Shown piece after piece: positions 56,807 through 59,874 of a DNA stretch of 59,874 nt (positions are counted from its first letter, which is position 1; each line of letters begins with the position of its first letter). Where the stretch lies: assembly GCA_017429205.1 (NCBI GenBank), contig JAFRPH010000065.1:1-59874 (forward strand), given 5' to 3'. The position numbers were made by a program, and so were the translations under genes. Source of the stretch: Bacteroidales bacterium (GTDB taxonomy: Bacteria; Bacteroidota; Bacteroidia; Bacteroidales; UBA932). The notes under the pieces are model-generated. The model was not told the origin of the DNA. It did not search any database and saw only the letters and a program-made list of their open reading frames with translations.

Positions 56807-57450
56807 AAACGCGCCTGACAGCCCTCGTGGCGCTTTTGCTGCTGGGCGCCTCCGCCTATGCTCAGGAGGAAGATCCGCCCTTTGTCAAGCAATTCTCCGT
56901 GGAAATCGCCACCGGCCTTCCGCCGATCCACACCCTCCTCGAAGTCAACGGCACCAAATATGACAAGTCGTTCGCCCGCGAAGGGAAAGAACCGGACATG
57001 ACCGACGCCTGGATGCCCGCGCTGAGCCTGTCCGCCGTCTGGAAAACGGCCCGCCGCTGGGAAATGGTCCTGACGGGCGGTGTTTCCTGGTGCCACCACA
57101 AGGTCATCCAATACGGAACCTTCGGTATCGACCCGCAGGGAAATCCCCGGTACAACCTGAAAGATCCCCATCCGGACGGCTGGAGAGACTCCGCGCCCAT
57201 CGGCGCCCTCTTTTTCCAGGCGCGCTGCTTCTGGAACCCCACGCAGAAAGTCAAGCTCTACTCCGCCTTCGGCGGCGGTATGGTGCTGAGTGGAAAGGAT
57301 CGCTTCTTCTCGGACGACCTCATCGGCGTCGTCCCGTCCATCACCCCCATTGCCGTCCGCTTCGGCACCGGCCCCCTCAAATTCTTCATCGAAAACACCT
57401 ACAGCCCCGCCGCGACCGCCTTCGACCTCGGCCTCGGCTGGACTTTCTGA
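56803..57450 (+). CDS. Outer membrane beta-barrel protein coupled to the rSAM lipoprotein
   Basis: The 215-residue product starts at the ATG at 56803, overlapping the lipoprotein stop (ATGA). A signal peptide (LLLLGASAYAQ) is followed by alternating strands: FSVEIATGLPPIHTLLEVNG, RRWEMVLTGGVSWCHHKV, VKLYSAFGGGMVLSG, and the C-terminal strand FDLGLGWTF ending in phenylalanine, as in outer membrane barrels with about eight strands. The longer frame from 56602 runs through the lipoprotein gene and is rejected. It may serve as a partner or exporter of the lipoprotein. No family name is certain. Confidence 0.8.
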   Translation: MKTRLTALVALLLLGASAYAQEEDPPFVKQFSVEIATGLPPIHTLLEVNGTKYDKSFAREGKEPDMTDAWMPALSLSAVWKTARRWEMVLTGGVSWCHHKVIQYGTFGIDPQGNPRYNLKDPHPDGWRDSAPIGALFFQARCFWNPTQKVKLYSAFGGGMVLSGKDRFFSDDLIGVVPSITPIAVRFGTGPLKFFIENTYSPAATAFDLGLGWTF

Positions 57451-57480
57451 CCGGATTCTGGGATCGCCCCGCTGCGTGCA

Positions 57481-57560
57481 GGTAACGTCCCGGAAACATG
57501 GACGACACCCGCAAAATCGGGGCAAAATGTCGGTAACGTCCGGATTTGAGGGACGTTACC
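57481..57560. repeat. Tandem palindromes of GGTAACGTCC type, 51-bp period
   Basis: Two inverted pairs: GGTAACGTCC-N9-GGACGACACC (57481-57509) and GGTAACGTCC-N9-GGACGTTACC (57532-57560), separated by 22 nt. The second is a perfect 10-bp palindrome arm. A degenerate third box (GGTGACGAGTCC, 57579-57590) follows 47 bp later. It lies just after the beta-barrel gene. Confidence 0.7.
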
Positions 57561-57855
57561 CGCAGCGAGCACGTGGATGGTGACGAGTCCCGTCGGTTCT
57601 TCTCTCGCAAATCTTATGGAATCCGAGGTTAAGTTTGCAAAATCACCCTTGTACGCACGCAAACGCAACATACCCCACATCGCGAGGGGGCATAAGGAGC
57701 ATTTCGGCGTGTCTAATGCCATTTTTGCAACCGGCGATTCGGCGACTTCGGCCCGGTAACCTTCCGCTTCGGGAAAATCCGGAAGCCCTTCTTCTGCGAA
57801 GCGCTTTGCTTCAGATAGGGCAGGTGGCTCTAGATGCATCGGGACGCACGGGCGG
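57561..57855. other. Gene-free stretch with possible small RNA promoter
   Basis: No convincing coding frame was found. A promoter-like TAAGTTTG lies near 57630-57637 on the plus strand. Further down are small hairpins, such as TTCCG/CGGAA and GAAGC/GCTTC pairs around 57765-57815. It could be a small RNA or simply decayed DNA. Confidence 0.3.
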
Positions 57856-57995
57856 GCGCACCTCTTTAAAAATAACTATTTAATATTCAATTGATTAAGT
57901 ATTCAGAGGTGCACTTTTAGGCGCACATCTTGGTGTCTAATAGGTTGTTTATCAAACAATTAAACAAGTAGAGGTGCACTTTTCCGTGCACCTCT
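57856..57995. repeat. Palindromic repeat array with 65-bp period and 39-nt AT-rich spacers
   Basis: Units follow AGAGGTGCAC-N6-GTGCACCTCT. Half-unit GCGCACCTCT at 57856-57865, full units at 57905-57930 (AGAGGTGCAC-TTTTAG-GCGCACATCT) and 57970-57995 (AGAGGTGCAC-TTTTCC-GTGCACCTCT). The spacers 57866-57904 and 57931-57969 are both exactly 39 nt, AT-rich, and unrelated in sequence. The last unit lies 29 bp from the stop of the TlpA-like gene and may end its mRNA. It is CRISPR-like in layout only. Confidence 0.75.
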
Positions 57996-58024
57996 GAGTG
58001 ATTAATTCATTGACTGATAGCTTA

Positions 58025-59290
58025 TTACCGATTCGCCAGGATGGCGGCTTCCACCTCTTCGGGGGTGGGGTTGATCTTGAGGATGGTTCCGTCCGGGCCA
58101 ATGAGGAAACGGGCGCCTGCGCCATTCGCGACACCGTACAATGTCCAAACGGCATGGTCCTCTCCCAGAGCGATCAGATTCGTCCAAGGATAGGCGTCCT
58201 GCGCCAAAGCCTTTTGCCATTCGGAATCCTTGAATTCCCGCGCTGCTCCAACCACCGTGAAGCCGACGTCCTTGTACTTATCATAAATCGGGACCAGCAG
58301 GCGACTGTTCGACCGGCAGGGCCCGCACCAGGATGCCCAGAGGTCCAACAAGGCCACCTTTCCGTCGATCAGTGACGACAACGATACCCGATTCCCCTCC
58401 GTGTCGGGCAAGGTGAAATCCTGGTAAGGAGCACCCTCGTAAATCTTGACTCCCTCAATGGCCTCTTTGGCCAGGTTGTGCACGTTGCACCCGGGGAAGA
58501 GGTCTTTATACACCTCGTCATAGTGAGACAGCCAAAAACTGACATCGTGATTGAGCCTGAATGCCATTCTCATGGCCTCAGTAGTTAAGTAGAAGGTTGC
58601 CATCGTGGGCTTTTCTCCGCAGAGATGGGCCTTGTCATACTCCAGTTGCCGTTTTCGGACCTCGTTTGACAACGAATCCTGGGCCAGGCCTTCCGGGGTC
58701 AGCATCTCACCACTCATTTCTAGTTTTCTCATGAGCACGGTCAATGAATCCCGTTCTGCTCCGGAAGCGCCTTCGACGAAGCACCTGTCCCAAAGTATTT
58801 GGTACTCTTTCGTATAATAAGTGTTCGCCCGCGCCAGGCTGTCAAAAAGCCTACGGTACTCCGCAGTATCATCCTGAAGCGCTTTCTCTTTTGATTCCCG
58901 ATACGAACTATAGAAAGCATTCAATGGAGACTCCGAACTGGTATGGATTTTGGCGTCCCTGCCATCACTCTTTGAATAGGTCACGTACAGTTTCGGACTG
59001 TCTACGAAGAAGGGAAGGGATGCATAGGCTCCTTTTTGGACAGGGACAAAGAATTCATACACCGAATTGGAATCCAAGGAGAGGTATGCATCTATCTTGT
59101 TATTCCGAATCCTGATCTTTGCCAGAGGCTTTTCTCCGTGGAAAATATCCATGACATCCGCCGGAAAGACCAACGCGTATCTCCCCTCCGCCCCCTCGAT
59201 CGTTCCGGTCAGGTGGAAATTGCCCTCGTTCCGGCCGGCGCAGGAGGCCAGCAGGGCCAATACAAACAAAAACTGAATCGTCTTTTTCAT
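58025..59290 (-). CDS. TlpA-like thioredoxin-family lipoprotein (disulfide/redox)
   Basis: The 421-residue product has a lipoprotein signal (LALLASCAGR). The N-terminal third is a DUF4369-like beta domain (NFHLTGTIEGAEGRYALVFPADV). A helical middle part follows (about 110-270; ESPLNAFYSSYRESKEKAL). The C-terminal domain from about 285 is an AhpC/TSA-TlpA-type thioredoxin with WCGPC at Trp321-Cys325 and FLIGPDGTILKINPTPEE. It is typical of Bacteroidetes TlpA-like lipoproteins, which reduce disulfides or serve cytochrome maturation in the periplasm. Monocistronic, with TAACTTTG at 59313-59320. Confidence 0.9.
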   Translation of the reverse strand: MKKTIQFLFVLALLASCAGRNEGNFHLTGTIEGAEGRYALVFPADVMDIFHGEKPLAKIRIRNNKIDAYLSLDSNSVYEFFVPVQKGAYASLPFFVDSPKLYVTYSKSDGRDAKIHTSSESPLNAFYSSYRESKEKALQDDTAEYRRLFDSLARANTYYTKEYQILWDRCFVEGASGAERDSLTVLMRKLEMSGEMLTPEGLAQDSLSNEVRKRQLEYDKAHLCGEKPTMATFYLTTEAMRMAFRLNHDVSFWLSHYDEVYKDLFPGCNVHNLAKEAIEGVKIYEGAPYQDFTLPDTEGNRVSLSSLIDGKVALLDLWASWCGPCRSNSRLLVPIYDKYKDVGFTVVGAAREFKDSEWQKALAQDAYPWTNLIALGEDHAVWTLYGVANGAGARFLIGPDGTILKINPTPEEVEAAILANR

Positions 59291-59312
59291 ACAAATTGCA
59301 TTCTGTCGGACC

Positions 59313-59320
59313 CAAAGTTA
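59313..59320 (-). promoter_or_regulatory. -7 box of the TlpA-like gene
   Basis: TAACTTTG on the minus strand, 22 nt before the ATG. No TTG at 20 nt. Confidence 0.4.
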
Positions 59321-59358
59321 CAAATAATCAGGTATTTCTCGTTAAAAAAAGTGCCATT

Positions 59359-59430
59359 CGCCAAATAGCCGCACATCGACCCCCGCCAGGATGCCTTCGA
59401 TGGCCACCCACTGTGCGCCGATGGCCGTAA
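59359..59430. repeat. 141-bp repeat element, truncated copy C1
   Basis: It carries CGCCAAATAGCCGCAC at 59359-59374, then matches the first 72 bp of the element up to the middle of the central hairpin (GTGCGCC, GGCCGTAA), where it breaks. A 29-bp spacer separates it from copy C2. The missing half includes the second terminal repeat. Confidence 0.65.
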
Positions 59431-59459
59431 GAGGTATTCCCGGCCAAAAGGCGGCGTTC

Positions 59460-59600
59460 CGCCAAATAGCCGCACATCGACACCTGCCGGGGGACCTTAC
59501 GAGGCCGCCAGCCGTGCGCCGATGGCCGTAATTGGCCTGTGGCGCACTGCAACCGCCGACACAACGCGCAGAAGCGGTCTTTCGGTGCGGCAGTTTGGCG
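59460..59600. repeat. 141-bp repeat element, copy C2
   Basis: It is exactly 141 bp, with ends CGCCAAATAGCCGCAC (59460-59475) and GTGCGGCAGTTTGGCG (59585-59600). The right end is identical to that of copy B. The central hairpin has GTGCGCC/GGCGCAC with a GGCC-N6-GGCC inner stem. The internal variable segment differs from A and B. Confidence 0.8.
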
Positions 59601-59659
59601 GCAAAGTCCCCGCGTGGCGCGATACTTCGAATTAGGCTGTACGTTCCAGGGATTCCGGG

Positions 59660-59725
59660 TCAAGCCAGGAATGACGAGGTATCAAGCCCGGAATGAGGGG
59701 GGGGGTAAGCCCCGGAATGACGGGG
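59660..59725. repeat. Short tandem repeat of AAGCCCGGAATGA type
   Basis: Three imperfect copies of TCAAGCCCGGAATGACG at 59660-59679, 59682-59701 and 59704-59725, with a run of nine G at 59697-59705. Similar short repeats are seen between genes in many bacteria. It borders the IS end. Confidence 0.6.
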
Positions 59726-59733
59726 CTTAGAAC

Positions 59734-59874
59734 TGACTTGTCCTGAAATAGGTTTACACTGAATGATGTAAAACTGTAAACTTTATTTAGGACAAAATGA
59801 ACAGAAAGACTTACAGCAAGGATGAGAAGTTGAGTATCATCCAAGCGTACCTCTCCTCCGGAGAGTCTATGGAA
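59734..59874 (+). mobile_element. Left end of an insertion sequence
   Basis: The first bases TGACTTGTCC followed by a transposase ORF at 59797 mark the left end of an IS, probably of the IS3 family or a relative. A 20-bp imperfect inverted repeat (59738-59757 and 59776-59795; 16 of 20 match) lies directly before the ATG. The right end is outside the window. Confidence 0.6.
59797..59874 (+). CDS. Transposase OrfA-like N-terminus (partial)
   Basis: The first 26 codons (MNRKTYSKDEKLSIIQAYLS) resemble the N-terminal helix-turn-helix of IS3-family OrfA proteins and related transposases. The gene runs off the right edge. Family assignment is weak because only the N-terminus is visible. Confidence 0.65.
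   Translation, partial: MNRKTYSKDEKLSIIQAYLSSGESME

Noticed and set aside
57856..57995. CRISPR array
   Set aside because: Only two full palindromic units plus a half unit, with sequence changes between units, AT-rich spacers and no cas genes in 60 kb. Called a repeat array instead.

Overview
The window is about 60 kb of GC-rich, gene-dense chromosome from a member of the Bacteroidales. Evidence: a SusC/SusD pair, many lipoproteins with an SpII cysteine, numerous glycoside hydrolases (GH3, GH43, GH95, GH127/146, a GH35-like enzyme), imelysin, an rSAM/lipoprotein pair, and promoters of the Bacteroidetes type (TTG, 19-20 nt, TAnnTTTG). The high GC suggests a Rikenellaceae/UBA932-like lineage rather than Bacteroides itself, but I cannot place it from this window. 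No rRNA, tRNA or cas genes were seen. Layout: 1-6.5 kb holds small membrane proteins, lipoproteins, a PstS-like binding protein, a CotH-family kinase and an ECF sigma factor with a membrane partner. 6.6-23.2 kb is a polysaccharide utilization locus: a cysteine-hydrolase/GH35-like fusion, two type-B carboxylesterases, GH3, GH43, SusD, SusC, and a divergent membrane-spanning AraC regulator with a beta-propeller sensor. 23.2-28.1 kb is ion and phosphate handling: MgtC, a Na/Pi cotransporter-PhoU protein fused to an OmpR-type DNA-binding domain (the most unusual gene here), a PAP2 phosphatase and a CDF exporter. 28.1-40.4 kb combines GH43, a porin/imelysin/di-heme oxidoreductase/CcsBA iron-haem operon, and a convergent GH127/146-GH95 pair. 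40.4-47 kb has TrkH, an OxyR-like regulator without the redox cysteines, GH43, a YhfC-type membrane protein, MetY and an Lrp regulator. 48-57.5 kb has a four-gene minus-strand run (DUF3667-like, alpha/beta hydrolase, LacX epimerase, DUF389), uxuA-uxuB for hexuronate breakdown, and an rSAM/lipoprotein/outer-membrane-protein set. The end has a TlpA-like thioredoxin and the left end of an insertion sequence. The intergenic DNA is as notable as the genes. A 141-bp element with 16-bp terminal inverted repeats and a central hairpin occurs in three full-length copies of exactly the same length, plus one half copy. Between two of them (47.2-47.45 kb) is a 231-bp array of ten 10-bp boxes with 22-bp spacing and base-exact dyad symmetry about position 47337, followed by a compact element that folds as a closed multi-branch junction. 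Two further palindrome arrays with regular spacing (51 bp and 65 bp) lie at 57.5-58.0 kb. None is linked to cas genes. Working together: the sugar genes point to plant cell-wall glycans (arabinan, xylan or pectin side chains and uronates). Glycans are imported by SusCD, cleaved and de-esterified in the periplasm or at the cell surface, and uronates are sent through UxuA/UxuB. The porin-imelysin-DHOR-CcsBA operon is best read as a c-type-haem-dependent iron acquisition or redox module.
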